Under the pieces are notes generated by a model. That model did not search any database. It saw nothing but the letters and a program-made list of their open reading frames with translations, and had not been told where the DNA came from. Both the position numbers and the translations under genes were made by a program. From NCBI GenBank assembly GCA_028726625.1, contig JAQYPT010000038.1, forward strand, positions 1 through 35,185: a DNA stretch of 35,185 nucleotides. The letters are read 5' to 3'. Shown piece after piece: positions 17,794 through 25,714 of this stretch. Numbering within the stretch: position 1 is the stretch's first letter; the number at the start of each line of letters is the position of its first letter. This DNA comes from Prevotellaceae bacterium (GTDB taxonomy: Bacteria; Bacteroidota; Bacteroidia; Bacteroidales; Bacteroidaceae).

Positions 17794-19935
17794 ATGGCAG
17801 CATTAGGAAAAATTAGAAAAAGAGGCCTGATCTTGATTAGTATTATCGGTTTGGGTCTTTTTGCGTTTATTGCTGAAGAGGGATTTCGTTCATGCGAAGC
17901 ATCACGAAACGACCGACGTCAGCAGATAGGCGAAGTATTAGGTGAGAAAGTCAGCGTGCAAGACTTTCAAAAACTCATTGATGAGTATTCGGAAGTCATC
18001 AAGATGCAACAAGGTGTGAACAACCTCAATGAGATGCAGTTGAACCAAGTGAAAGACATGGTTTGGCAAACATACATTCAGACCAAGGTGGTAGAGAATG
18101 AAGCCAACAAGCTGGGTTTGACCGTCACCGATGCCGAATTGCAGAATATCTTGAATGAAGGAACCAACCCCATGTTGATGCAAACACCGTTTGTGAATCA
18201 ACAAACGGGTCGCTTTGATGCGAATTCGCTGAAGAAGTTCCTCGCTGATTATAAGACACAGCAAACCGCTAACCCACAACTTGCTGAGCAGTATCAAGCA
18301 TTGTACAAGTATTGGACGTTCATAGAGAAGACACTTCGCCAACAATTGCTGGCACAAAAATATCAAAGTCTTCTTGCAAGTTGCATCCTCTCAAACCCCG
18401 TTGAGGCCAAAATGGCATACAAAGAGGCCAACGAGGAGAGCCAGATTGAGCTGGCTACGTTCCCTTATTCAAGTATTGAAGATAGCAAGGTGAAAATCTC
18501 TGACGCTGACTTGAAAGCGAAATACGAAGAAGTGAAGGGCCGTTTCAAGCAGTATGTAGAGAGTCGTGACATCAAGTATGTGACGGTACAGGTAGCACCT
18601 TCCGCAAACGACCGTGCGGCTTTGCAGAAGTCATTCACGAAATATACAGCCGACTTGGCCGCAGCAGCCGACCCTGCAAACGCTGTTCGCAAGAGTACGT
18701 CTTTGGTGAACTATTTAGGTTTGCCTGTTGCCAAGACAGCTTATGCGTCCGACATCGCCGACAGACTTGACTCCATGGCAGTTGGACAGACCGTTGGTCC
18801 GTTCGAAAGTCAGATGGATAACACGCTGAATGTTATCAAACTGGTTTCTAAACAATTGTTGCCCGACTCGGTGCAGTACCGCCAAATTCAGGTAATGGGT
18901 GCGACAGCTGTCGAAGCTCAGAAGCGTGCTGACTCCATTTACACCGCATTGAACGGTGGTGCCGACTTCGAGTTGCTGGCCAAAAAATATGGACAAACGG
19001 GCGAAAAGACCTGGTTGACGACCGCACAATATCAGCAAGCGCCGTCTATGGACGCTGATACAAAGACGTATATCAATACACTCAATAATCTTGGCGTTAG
19101 CGAAACGAGAAACATGAAGCTGGGTCAAGGCAATGTCATCATACAGGTTGTTGACCGCAGGGCGATGATTAACAAATATACGGCTGCCGTCATTAAGAAG
19201 ACCATCGATTTCTCTAAGGAGACTTATTCAACCGCCTATAACAAGTTCAGCTCATTTGTCAGTGCCAACCAGACACCGGATAAAATTGCTAAGAATGCAA
19301 AAGGCAGTGGCTACACGGTGCAGGAGGTAATGGACATCACTACCTCTACACATACATTGGTGGGCATCAACGACACTCGTGACGCTCTGAAATGGTTGTT
19401 CGAGGCGAAAGAAGGTGAAATATCTCCAATGTACGAGTGCGGTAACAACGACCAGTTGTTGCTCGTGGTGCTTGACAAGATTCATCCAAAGGGCTATCGT
19501 CCTTACGATGATCCACAAGTGAAAGAGATGCTGAAGGCTGAGGTAATGCGTGACAAGAAGGCCGAACAGTTGATGGCTAAGGCCAAGGACGTGAAGTCTG
19601 TTGCAGCTGCTAAGGCGAAGGGAGCTACCGTTGCTCCTGTCAATCAGGTAACCTTCTCAGCACCAGTGTTTGTGATGAGTACAGGTGCCAGTGAGCCTGC
19701 TTTGAGTGGTGCGGTTGCAGCTACGGCAAAAGGACAGTTCTCTGCCAAGCCTGTTAAGGGTAATGCAGGTGTTTATGTTTTCCAAGTAACCAACCGAACT
19801 ACCCGCCCAGGTAAGTTTGAAGCTAAGACTGAAGAAGACAAGGCACGGCAGAAAGCATTGCAGTTTGCAGGCAACTTCATGAACGAGTTGGTGATAAAGG
19901 CCGGTGTAGTCGATGATCGCTACTTGTTCTTCTAA
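17794..19935 (+). CDS. PpiD/SurA-like periplasmic peptidyl-prolyl isomerase (foldase)
   Basis: A 713-residue protein anchored by one N-terminal helix (RGLILISIIGLGLFAFIAEEGF, about residues 10-31), then a SurA-N/PpiD-type helical chaperone domain (about 45-230) with VSVQDFQKLIDEY and NEANKLGLTVTDAELQNIL, a PPIC-type parvulin region (about 345-450; RQIQVM...ADSIYTALNGGADFELLAKKYGQ) and a further domain to the C-terminus. PpiD-like foldases help newly secreted proteins, especially outer-membrane barrels, fold in the periplasm. It follows the CorC-type gene but has its own promoter. A strong bidirectional terminator follows. Confidence 0.9.
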   Translation: MAALGKIRKRGLILISIIGLGLFAFIAEEGFRSCEASRNDRRQQIGEVLGEKVSVQDFQKLIDEYSEVIKMQQGVNNLNEMQLNQVKDMVWQTYIQTKVVENEANKLGLTVTDAELQNILNEGTNPMLMQTPFVNQQTGRFDANSLKKFLADYKTQQTANPQLAEQYQALYKYWTFIEKTLRQQLLAQKYQSLLASCILSNPVEAKMAYKEANEESQIELATFPYSSIEDSKVKISDADLKAKYEEVKGRFKQYVESRDIKYVTVQVAPSANDRAALQKSFTKYTADLAAAADPANAVRKSTSLVNYLGLPVAKTAYASDIADRLDSMAVGQTVGPFESQMDNTLNVIKLVSKQLLPDSVQYRQIQVMGATAVEAQKRADSIYTALNGGADFELLAKKYGQTGEKTWLTTAQYQQAPSMDADTKTYINTLNNLGVSETRNMKLGQGNVIIQVVDRRAMINKYTAAVIKKTIDFSKETYSTAYNKFSSFVSANQTPDKIAKNAKGSGYTVQEVMDITTSTHTLVGINDTRDALKWLFEAKEGEISPMYECGNNDQLLLVVLDKIHPKGYRPYDDPQVKEMLKAEVMRDKKAEQLMAKAKDVKSVAAAKAKGATVAPVNQVTFSAPVFVMSTGASEPALSGAVAATAKGQFSAKPVKGNAGVYVFQVTNRTTRPGKFEAKTEEDKARQKALQFAGNFMNELVIKAGVVDDRYLFF

Positions 19936-20012
19936 TGAGATAGATATCAAATTGCTCATCGTTAGGCCGGCTCATTCAATGGTATTGACCAACTAACGTT
20001 GCATCGAAATAT

Positions 20013-20052
20013 AAAAAACTCCGCGTACTTGTTTGAGTACGCGGAGTTTTTT
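20013..20052. terminator. Strong bidirectional terminator between ppiD and aguB
   Basis: Two perfect 17-nt arms (20013-20029 and 20036-20052; core ACTCCGCGTACT) surround a 6-nt loop. A6 precedes and T6 follows, so it works in both directions, ending ppiD on the plus strand and protecting against or ending aguB read-through on the minus strand. Confidence 0.92.
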
Positions 20053-20103
20053 ATAGGTTAACAGTCAAATAGACTGTCATGTGTGGAAACCGTTTCAGCC
20101 TGC

Positions 20104-20176
20104 TACCTTTGCATCCAAGAATGCGGTGTTCAACCAGAATGGGATCTATTGCATGGCTATTCGCACCATTCTGGTT
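20104..20176 (+). other. Orphan promoter box and 12-bp perfect inverted repeat downstream of aguB
   Basis: TACCTTTG (20104-20111) is an exact -7 box on the plus strand. It is followed by perfect inverted arms CAACCAGAATGG (20131-20142) and CCATTCTGGTTG (20165-20176) with a 22-nt loop. The second arm ends 2 nt before the aguB stop codon. No plus-strand gene follows. It could be a small RNA or antisense promoter, or the inverted repeat may process or end the agu mRNA, though no T-run follows it. Confidence 0.45.
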
Positions 20177-20178
20177 GC

Positions 20179-21066
20179 CTATTTGTCGATGTATCTTTTC
20201 ACAATGTCTTGATAGTTCTCAATCCGCCGGTCACGCAAGAATGGCCACCAGCGGCGTACTTGTTCGCTATGGTCGAGGTCGATGTCTATCACCAGGCTCT
20301 CTTCATCGTCATCGCACGCCTGATAATACAGTTCTCCTTGTGGACCAGCCACGAAAGAACTACCCCAAAAGTTAATGCCATTGGTTTGTCCGGAAGGGTC
20401 GTCTTCGTGTCCAACTCTGTTTACTGTGATGACTGGAATGCCGTTAGCTACCGCATGCCCACGCTGAACGGTCATCCATGCGTTGCGTTGTCGCTGCTGC
20501 TCATCCTTGTCGTCGCTACTTTCGTAACCAATGGCGGTAGGGTAGATGAGTAGTTGTGCGCCTTGTAATGCCATGAGTCGGGCTGCCTCTGGATACCATT
20601 GATCCCAACATACCAGCACACCTAAGCGACCGATGGACGTGTCGATGGGGTGGAAACCCAAGTCGCCAGGCGTGAAATAGAACTTTTCGTAGTAAGCTGG
20701 GTCATCAGGTATGTGCATCTTGCGGTATTTACCAGCGATAGTTCCGTCTTTCTCTATCACCACCGCAGTGTTGTGATACAGTCCTGGAGCTCGTTTCTCA
20801 AACAAGGAGGTAACGATGACAACTCCTAATTGTTGGGCGAGTTTGCCATAATACTCGGTTGATGGACCGGGTATCGGCTCTGCCAAATCGAAGTTGTTTA
20901 CATCCTCCACCTGACAAAAGTAGAGCGAGTTGTGCAATTCTTGCAGCACGATGAGCTGTGCGCCACGCTGCGCCAAGTCGGTGATGTTCTCGGCTATTTT
21001 CTTTTTGTTATCGTCTACACATTTTGTGTTCCGCATTTGTAGTATTCCTATTCTTATTTCGTTCAT
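20179..21066 (-). CDS. aguB: N-carbamoylputrescine amidase
   Basis: A 295-residue nitrilase-superfamily enzyme. The catalytic triad is visible as E43 (LQELHNSLYF), K116 (YRKMHIPDD) and C153 (VLVCWDQWYPEAAR). The sequence closely follows AguB-type amidases, which hydrolyse N-carbamoylputrescine to putrescine, CO2 and ammonia. It lies 96 nt downstream of aguA, which makes its substrate, so the two complete the agmatine-to-putrescine route in the cytoplasm. The gap contains simple repeats rather than a promoter, so co-transcription is likely. Confidence 0.95.
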   Translation of the reverse strand: MNEIRIGILQMRNTKCVDDNKKKIAENITDLAQRGAQLIVLQELHNSLYFCQVEDVNNFDLAEPIPGPSTEYYGKLAQQLGVVIVTSLFEKRAPGLYHNTAVVIEKDGTIAGKYRKMHIPDDPAYYEKFYFTPGDLGFHPIDTSIGRLGVLVCWDQWYPEAARLMALQGAQLLIYPTAIGYESSDDKDEQQRQRNAWMTVQRGHAVANGIPVITVNRVGHEDDPSGQTNGINFWGSSFVAGPQGELYYQACDDDEESLVIDIDLDHSEQVRRWWPFLRDRRIENYQDIVKRYIDK

Positions 21067-21080
21067 TTTTTTAGTTTTTA

Positions 21081-21136
21081 AGTTGATGAGTTCATGAGTT
21101 TTTTAGTTGACAAGTTTACGAGTTCACAAGTTGATA
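21081..21136. repeat. Simple repeat of AGTTGAnnAG/AGTTCAnnAG type in the aguA-aguB gap
   Basis: The segment is built from short words AGTTGATGAG, TTCATGAG, AGTTGACAAG, TTTACGAG, AGTTCACAAG, TTGAT with a period near 10 bp. The 12-mer AGTTGACAAGTT (21105-21116) recurs in inverse orientation at 24318-24329. Confidence 0.6.
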
Positions 21137-21150
21137 GCTTTGCCAATCAT

Positions 21151-21185
21151 AAAGTTCAAAGTTCAATGTTCAAAGCTCAAAGTTT
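21151..21185. repeat. Five 7-bp repeats spanning the aguA stop codon
   Basis: AAAGTTC-AAAGTTC-AATGTTC-AAAGCTC-AAAGTTT are consecutive 7-bp units. The aguA stop codon (21165-21163 on the minus strand) lies within the array, so the last residues of AguA (LSFEH) are encoded by repeat DNA. Confidence 0.75.
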
Positions 21186-22212
21186 GTGCTTGTTGCATGG
21201 TGAGGCAGTGAAGCGAACCATGTTGCTTGATAACCGTTGTGGCATCCAGGGGAATGATGTCGCGGTGGGGGAAGGCCGTCCCAATGATGTCGAGTGCTTG
21301 CTTGTCCAGTTCGTCTTGTTGATAGGTCGGGACTATCACCGCTCCATTGATAACCACGAAGTTGGCGTAAGTGGCTGGCAGACGCTCATCTTCGTAGTGG
21401 ATGGCTTTGGGCATGGGTAGTCTCAGTAGCCGATAAGGCTTTCCGTCAATCGTTCGGAAAGTTTTCAACTGCTGTTCCATTTTCTTGAAGTCGTCGTATT
21501 GCTCGTCCTCCTTGTCCTCGGTACCTATATATAATAAGGTGTCATTTGGGGCAAAGCGCACGGTTGTGTCTATGTGTCCATCTGTGTCATCACCTACCAG
21601 CTTGCCATGGTCTATCCATAAAATGCGGTCGGCGTGCAATCTGTCGAGCAACGTTCGTTCTATTTCTTGCTGTGTCAGCGGTTGGTTTCTGTTTAGGGCG
21701 AGCAAGCAAAGACTTGTGGTCAGGATGGTTCCTTTGCCGTCGCTCTCGATGGAACCTCCCTCTAAGACAAAGTCGTTGCAATCTACATATTCGCCTTTTA
21801 CAGCGTTTTGTGCTACCAACTGCCTGTTAATCAGGTTGTCCTTGGAGGCTTCAAACTTGTTTCCCCAACCGTTAAATTGGAAATCCAAGAGCTGGGGAGC
21901 TGCCTTGCCGCCTTTGGACAGTAAGGTGATGAAGCCATGGTCGCGAGCCCAGGTATCGTTGAGAGGACATTCTACGAACCTGATTCGTTGGCATTCCTGT
22001 GCCGTGAAGTGGCGTTTCGTCTCTGCCACATCCTGTGTGACAATGAGCACCTCCTGATATCTTGCAATCACCCTTGCCAGTTGCACCTCGGTGTCAATGA
22101 TGTCTTGCAAATAGGGTTGCCAGTCAGTATGGTCATGTGGCCATGTCAATTGCACTGCTTTTTGCGGTTCCCATTCAGCAGGCAGGTAGTAGGGTATTTT
22201 GTCTTTTGTCAT
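21163..22212 (-). CDS. aguA: Agmatine deiminase
   Basis: A 349-residue enzyme of the guanidino-group-modifying (PPAD) superfamily that converts agmatine to N-carbamoylputrescine and ammonia. Landmarks are PAEWEPQKAVQLTWPHDHTDW near the N-terminus, FVLEGGSIESDGKGT, DDTDGHIDTTVRF with the catalytic-type His/Asp, and the C-terminal GSLHCLTMQQ with the nucleophilic cysteine. The start at 22212 (MTKDKIPYYL) fits the family and a normal leader from the box at 22251-22244. The frame is open to 22254, but that would overlap the promoter. It heads the aguAB pair, giving putrescine from agmatine and perhaps acid or nitrogen benefits. Confidence 0.95.
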   Translation of the reverse strand: MTKDKIPYYLPAEWEPQKAVQLTWPHDHTDWQPYLQDIIDTEVQLARVIARYQEVLIVTQDVAETKRHFTAQECQRIRFVECPLNDTWARDHGFITLLSKGGKAAPQLLDFQFNGWGNKFEASKDNLINRQLVAQNAVKGEYVDCNDFVLEGGSIESDGKGTILTTSLCLLALNRNQPLTQQEIERTLLDRLHADRILWIDHGKLVGDDTDGHIDTTVRFAPNDTLLYIGTEDKEDEQYDDFKKMEQQLKTFRTIDGKPYRLLRLPMPKAIHYEDERLPATYANFVVINGAVIVPTYQQDELDKQALDIIGTAFPHRDIIPLDATTVIKQHGSLHCLTMQQAQTLSFEH

Positions 22213-22243
22213 CAGTTTGTTCTTTGTCGATACTTTATCGTTA

Positions 22244-22272
22244 CAAATATACACTAAAAAAGCGATTTACAA
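22244..22272 (-). promoter_or_regulatory. aguAB promoter: TTG, 18-nt spacer, TATATTTG
   Basis: Minus-strand TTG (22272-22270) and exact -7 box TATATTTG (22251-22244), with a leader of about 26 nt to the aguA start at 22212. Confidence 0.7.
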
Positions 22273-22358
22273 CCCATACAATTAAAATATATGCACCGAC
22301 CAAGATAGAATGAGGCATCAGACCGGTGCTGAGCCATTTTTTATCACGGTACAGTCGG

Positions 22359-22387
22359 TTGATTCTTATATTTTTTGTGTAAATTTG
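22359..22387 (+). promoter_or_regulatory. Promoter of the FetAB-like pair: TTG, 18-nt spacer, TAAATTTG
   Basis: TTG (22359-22361) and exact -7 box TAAATTTG (22380-22387). The box ends 7 nt before the ATG at 22395, again implying a nearly leaderless mRNA. Confidence 0.7.
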
Positions 22388-22394
22388 CCAATGT

Positions 22395-23018
22395 ATGATA
22401 GAAATTAAGGATGCCACCATCAAAGTGGGTAGCCACGTTGTATGCAAAGACCTGTCGTTCATGGCTATGGATGGGCAGCTGACGTGCGTGCACGCACAAG
22501 ACACAGAGGCTTTGGAGGCTTTGCTGCATGCCTTTTTAGGCTTGCAGCCACTCGAAAGCGGGTATGTGTCGGTAGATGGCGAGCGCGTCACCTCGCTGTC
22601 GGCACCTTTCTTTCGGCAGATGATGGCATACGTTCCCAGCAAGTTTGAGTTTGGCGACATTTCCGTGTCTGCGCTTTTCCATTTGCTGGTAGACATGGAA
22701 GCACCAGCACGACACGAGCAAAAGACGGCGCTTTTAAGGCAATGGCAGTTGTTGGACGTTGACAAGTCGTGTTATGAGCAGCAGTTGTGCTCGCTTCCAA
22801 GCGACGTGCAACAGCGCGTCATGCTCTCGTTTGCTGGCGTTCTCAATCGAAATATTATTCTTCTCAACCAGCCAACGGCTTGGCAGACACCCGAAAATGT
22901 GCCTTTGGTGCTGTCGTACATGCATTCGATGAAAGCCGCCGGGCATCTTGTTTTGTGGACAACCACTGATGAGCAAGCTGCCGAAACGGCTGATGTGGTT
23001 ATCAATTTGACACCGTAG
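22395..23018 (+). CDS. Degenerate ABC ATPase-like protein, FetA-type, all ATP-site motifs lost
   Basis: The 207-residue protein aligns end to end with small ABC ATPases such as FetA: MIEIKDATIKVG..., then LLHAFLGLQPLESGYVSVDG, RQMMAYV, an FGDISVSAL segment and LSYMHSMKAAGHLVLWTTTDE. Every catalytic motif is changed. Walker A (GxxGxGKST) reads AQDTEALEA (34-42), the Q-loop glutamine position reads S82, the signature LSGGxxQR reads LPSDVQQR (134-141), Walker B LLLLDEPT reads IILLNQPT (154-161) with D and E replaced by N and Q, and the H-loop histidine is T191. The frame is open and full length, so this is not a decayed pseudogene by frameshift. It sits 5 nt upstream of a FetB-like permease. It may be a structural or regulatory partner, or be non-functional. 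Confidence 0.8.
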   Translation: MIEIKDATIKVGSHVVCKDLSFMAMDGQLTCVHAQDTEALEALLHAFLGLQPLESGYVSVDGERVTSLSAPFFRQMMAYVPSKFEFGDISVSALFHLLVDMEAPARHEQKTALLRQWQLLDVDKSCYEQQLCSLPSDVQQRVMLSFAGVLNRNIILLNQPTAWQTPENVPLVLSYMHSMKAAGHLVLWTTTDEQAAETADVVINLTP

Positions 23019-23023
23019 ATAAA

Positions 23024-23809
23024 ATGGACATCACTTTCATGCAATGTATTTTGGGACTCTTGCTGTTGCTTGTTCCCTGCTATGTTTTCTATGTATTCAA
23101 CATCCCGCTGCTCACGAAGACGCTTCGTTCGTTCCTTAAAATGGCGGGCAGCCTTTTGGTGCTGGGTGTGTTGCTGTACGAGGTTGTCGCTCTTGACAAG
23201 CCGTTCTTCACGCTGTTGTTCGCCCTGCTCATCATCGTATGGGGAGCCACGTTGTCCATTGTGCGGGCCAAGTTGCCCCTGCGGCAATTGTTTCTGCCCG
23301 TGTTGGTCGGCACGTTTGCAGGTGTGCTGGTCGCTGGCATGTATGTGCTGCTGTTGGTTATGGGAGGAGTAAATGTGCTTGAACCCCGTTTTGCGATACC
23401 TGTCGTGGCGATGCTGACAGGGCATCTCATCCACGCAAACAGCAAAGCCCTGCATGTTTACTATATGGGATTGCGCCACCATGGGCAGCTTTACCACTAT
23501 TTGCTGGCCAATGGTGCCATCCACAGCCATGCGCTCGGCTACCTGTTGCGGCGTGCGATACAGCAGTCGGCGCTGCCCAGTCTGTCAGGTATGGGGTGGG
23601 TTGTCATGGGCATGTCGCCTTTGGTGATGTGGGGTATGCTGTTGGGAGGCGCCAGTGTGCTCACAGCCGTGGCGTGCCAGGTGGTACTGTTGGTTGCCAT
23701 GTTTACGGCAGCGGTACTCTCCATCATCGTCACCGTGACGGTTTCGCGCCGATATTTGCTGGATGATTATGCCCAATTAAAGGGGACTGAGCGGCAGGAT
23801 GCCAACTGA
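23024..23809 (+). CDS. FetB-like ABC permease (UPF0014 family)
   Basis: A 261-residue polytopic membrane protein with about seven hydrophobic segments. By eye it matches E. coli FetB in layout: a first helix block, an IPVVAMLTGHLIHANSKAL block corresponding to FetB IPIAGMIAGNAMVAV, a cytoplasmic coupling region LANGAIHSHALGYLLRRAIQQSALPSLSGM, then a block ending in TVTVSRR. FetAB is reported to export iron in E. coli. The start codon is 5 nt after the degenerate ATPase, so they are co-translated. A functioning transporter would need an ATPase encoded elsewhere. A weak hairpin with a T-run lies just after the gene (about 23825-23850). Confidence 0.7.
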   Translation: MDITFMQCILGLLLLLVPCYVFYVFNIPLLTKTLRSFLKMAGSLLVLGVLLYEVVALDKPFFTLLFALLIIVWGATLSIVRAKLPLRQLFLPVLVGTFAGVLVAGMYVLLLVMGGVNVLEPRFAIPVVAMLTGHLIHANSKALHVYYMGLRHHGQLYHYLLANGAIHSHALGYLLRRAIQQSALPSLSGMGWVVMGMSPLVMWGMLLGGASVLTAVACQVVLLVAMFTAAVLSIIVTVTVSRRYLLDDYAQLKGTERQDAN

Positions 23810-24062
23810 TGACCAGCCACACACAGGGCCATGTTTTCCCTATTTTTTTAGTATAAACAAGGCGAAAATGCCGCTCCGTTTTCTTTACAACAGCCTTCTC
23901 ATAATTCTCGCCAAATTCATGACGTACTTGGTTGCTCGTAAATATCGCAAGCATTTCAAGGTTTCTTATCGTTCACTGTGTCAATAAGTTATGCGAAAAC
24001 GCCATTTCTTCTATCCTCTTTTTATTGATTTTTCAGTCGAATAACTGCCCTTTTTTCGTGCA

Positions 24063-24150
24063 AATGCAGTGCTTTTGGCCTTCAAAAGCATGACTGTAGA
24101 CTGCCAAAGTGATGCATATTGCAGCGTTAACTCAATGCTATAAAGGTGAT
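24063..24150. repeat. Degenerate 22-bp tandem array D
   Basis: Units at 24063, 24085, 24107 and 24129. The unit 24085-24106 begins AAAGCATGACTG and ends ACTGCCA, closely matching 591-612 in array A and 31165-31186 in array E. Neighbouring units are more degenerate. It lies in the 695-bp gap between the FetB-like gene and the next barrel gene; no gene was seen in that gap. Confidence 0.55.
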
Positions 24151-24260
24151 GTGGCTGTGTTGAGCGTGTTGAATACGGTTGTTTTGCTGGTTTTTATCGC
24201 TTGTTTTTTCTATTTCATGAAAAACCAAATGCTGTTTTTTTGTCATTTTATTTAACAGAT

Positions 24261-24294
24261 GGGGGAGCCTCCCCCGACCCCTCCGAAGGAGGGG
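24261..24294. repeat. GC-rich double hairpin
   Basis: Two adjacent hairpins in AT-rich DNA: GGGGGAG-C-CTCCCCC (24261-24275) and CCCCTCC-GAA-GGAGGGG (24278-24294). Similar sequences occur, from memory, as dispersed intergenic elements in Bacteroidota genomes. No adjacent U-run, so a terminator is less likely than a REP-like element. Confidence 0.7.
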
Positions 24295-24310
24295 AGAGAT
24301 GAGCTGAAGG

Positions 24311-24359
24311 ACTAATCAACTTGTCAACTCGTCACCTAGTCAACTTGTCACCTAATAAC
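24311..24359. repeat. Simple repeat of CAACTTGTCA / CAACTCGTCA type
   Basis: Consecutive words TCAACTTG, TCAACTCG, TCACCTAG, TCAACTTG, TCACCTAA. It is the reverse complement of the repeat type at 21081-21136, sharing the 12-mer AACTTGTCAACT exactly. Confidence 0.6.
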
Positions 24360-24408
24360 TTTTTCTGGTTAAAGTATGTAAAAAAAACAAAATATCAATA
24401 TTATTCCT

Positions 24409-24416
24409 TATTTTTG
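24409..24416 (+). promoter_or_regulatory. -7 box TATTTTTG of the barrel-lipoprotein-barrel operon
   Basis: Exact TAnnTTTG box, giving a leader of about 80 nt to the ATG at 24505. No -33 TTG was identified. Confidence 0.55.
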
Positions 24417-24504
24417 CATTGTCATCTTCAATCAACAAGTGACGGATATTGGAGCGTGAAGCAATGGCCTTGAAATGTTAAATTCTTTACTAAATAAACA
24501 CCGT

Positions 24505-25038
24505 ATGAAGAGATTATTTGTTGCATTCATTTGCATTGTTGCTTGTTGCATGTCAACAAACGCCAAAATCAAGACAGACTTTGGAACCTATGCGCTCGGT
24601 GCCTCGGGCCTCTATGGAACAAGTGGAGATTACAACCATGGTGGTGCCGGATTGACCTTGCAAAAGTTTTATGGTGATGAGTTCCGTGCCAGCGTCTTTG
24701 TCAACTATTTTTTCAAGCAAAACAACGCCAGTTTTATTGAGTTTGGCACCGACTTCAACTATGTGTTTGCATTGACACCCAAGCTGGGCATTTATCCTGT
24801 TTTAGGTTTGGGATATTCCATCATGAAGCTGAACAATGTGATAGAGAAGCCTGCGGGTGTCGACATCCTTCCTGATGACTATACGGACGATTCGGAAGGC
24901 AATCTCAATTTTGACCTCGGGGCGGGATGTGAGTATTATTTCACGCCATCGTTCAAAGGTTTTGCCGAAGCAAAATACCGGTACGTTAAAAACTACGATC
25001 GGACGTTGTTCCAAGTAGGAGTTGCTTATGTTTGGTAG
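24505..25038 (+). CDS. Small outer-membrane beta-barrel protein
   Basis: A 177-residue protein with a signal peptide (MKRLFVAFICIVACCMSTNA) and alternating strands typical of an eight-stranded barrel of the OmpX/OprF-N type: YALGASGLYGTS, FRASVFVNYFF, LGIYPVLGLGYSIM, NLNFDLGAGCEYYF, FKGFAEAKYRYV, and a terminal strand TLFQVGVAYVW ending in an aromatic residue as BAM substrates do. The start at 24505 is chosen because the signal peptide begins there; the frame is open to 24475. First gene of a probable three-gene operon. Ligand or function unknown. Confidence 0.75.
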   Translation: MKRLFVAFICIVACCMSTNAKIKTDFGTYALGASGLYGTSGDYNHGGAGLTLQKFYGDEFRASVFVNYFFKQNNASFIEFGTDFNYVFALTPKLGIYPVLGLGYSIMKLNNVIEKPAGVDILPDDYTDDSEGNLNFDLGAGCEYYFTPSFKGFAEAKYRYVKNYDRTLFQVGVAYVW

Positions 25039-25071
25039 ACCACAAATTGACTATTAACTAAATATACAGAT

Positions 25072-25704
25072 ATGAGGAAATCACTGTTTGCCGTCATTGC
25101 CGCCGTATGCGTGGCGATGACCCTTGGTGGGTGTCAAATTTACGGACTGGTTAAAGACGCTACCGACAAGGAAGAAGGAAAGATTATCATGAAAGATGGT
25201 AAGGAGTATGTGGGACGTGTTGAGATGCCCAATGTCAACACCAAGCGCCTTACGATTGTGGTCAACGATGGGCAGAAGACCGTTGTGGAAGCTAAAGACA
25301 TCGCCTCGCTTACCGTGTGGAAGAAGACGCATCCTGAGCGTAAGTACACGTTGAAGTATCTCCCATCAGAATTTCTGAGGAAAAAGATGCGTAAGCCATT
25401 GTGGATGGCCGTGACAGCAACAGGACCGTATGTAGAATTTTATACATGTAGCTTTAATTACTCCATTCCCTCGAGTGGATACCTGAAGATTACCAGCGTG
25501 CAGAATGGCAGCATTGAGCATCTGGCACTAAAGAAAGGCGGCAAAATGCCAAAGACGATTTCGGTCTCTGACATCAGCAAGCGACAGAAGCGCAAATGGT
25601 TGTTGGAATATCTCAATGACGATGCAGCCTTGGCGAAGAAGATAAACAATCAGGACATCCGCCCGGATGATTTTGAAACCATCGCTGAAATTTACCATCC
25701 ATAA
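25072..25704 (+). CDS. Uncharacterised lipoprotein
   Basis: A 210-residue protein with a lipoprotein signal peptide ending LGGC (cysteine 21). The mature part has a small-beta-like segment (KIIMKDGKEYVGRVEMPNV and RLTIVVNDG) followed by a mixed, basic C-terminal half (KRQKRKWLLEYLNDD). I do not recognise a family. It begins 33 nt after the first barrel gene and ends 10 nt before the second, so it probably works with them, for example as a periplasmic partner. Lipidation in the outer membrane is expected. Confidence 0.7.
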   Translation: MRKSLFAVIAAVCVAMTLGGCQIYGLVKDATDKEEGKIIMKDGKEYVGRVEMPNVNTKRLTIVVNDGQKTVVEAKDIASLTVWKKTHPERKYTLKYLPSEFLRKKMRKPLWMAVTATGPYVEFYTCSFNYSIPSSGYLKITSVQNGSIEHLALKKGGKMPKTISVSDISKRQKRKWLLEYLNDDAALAKKINNQDIRPDDFETIAEIYHP

Positions 25705-25714
25705 ATATCGGGGC

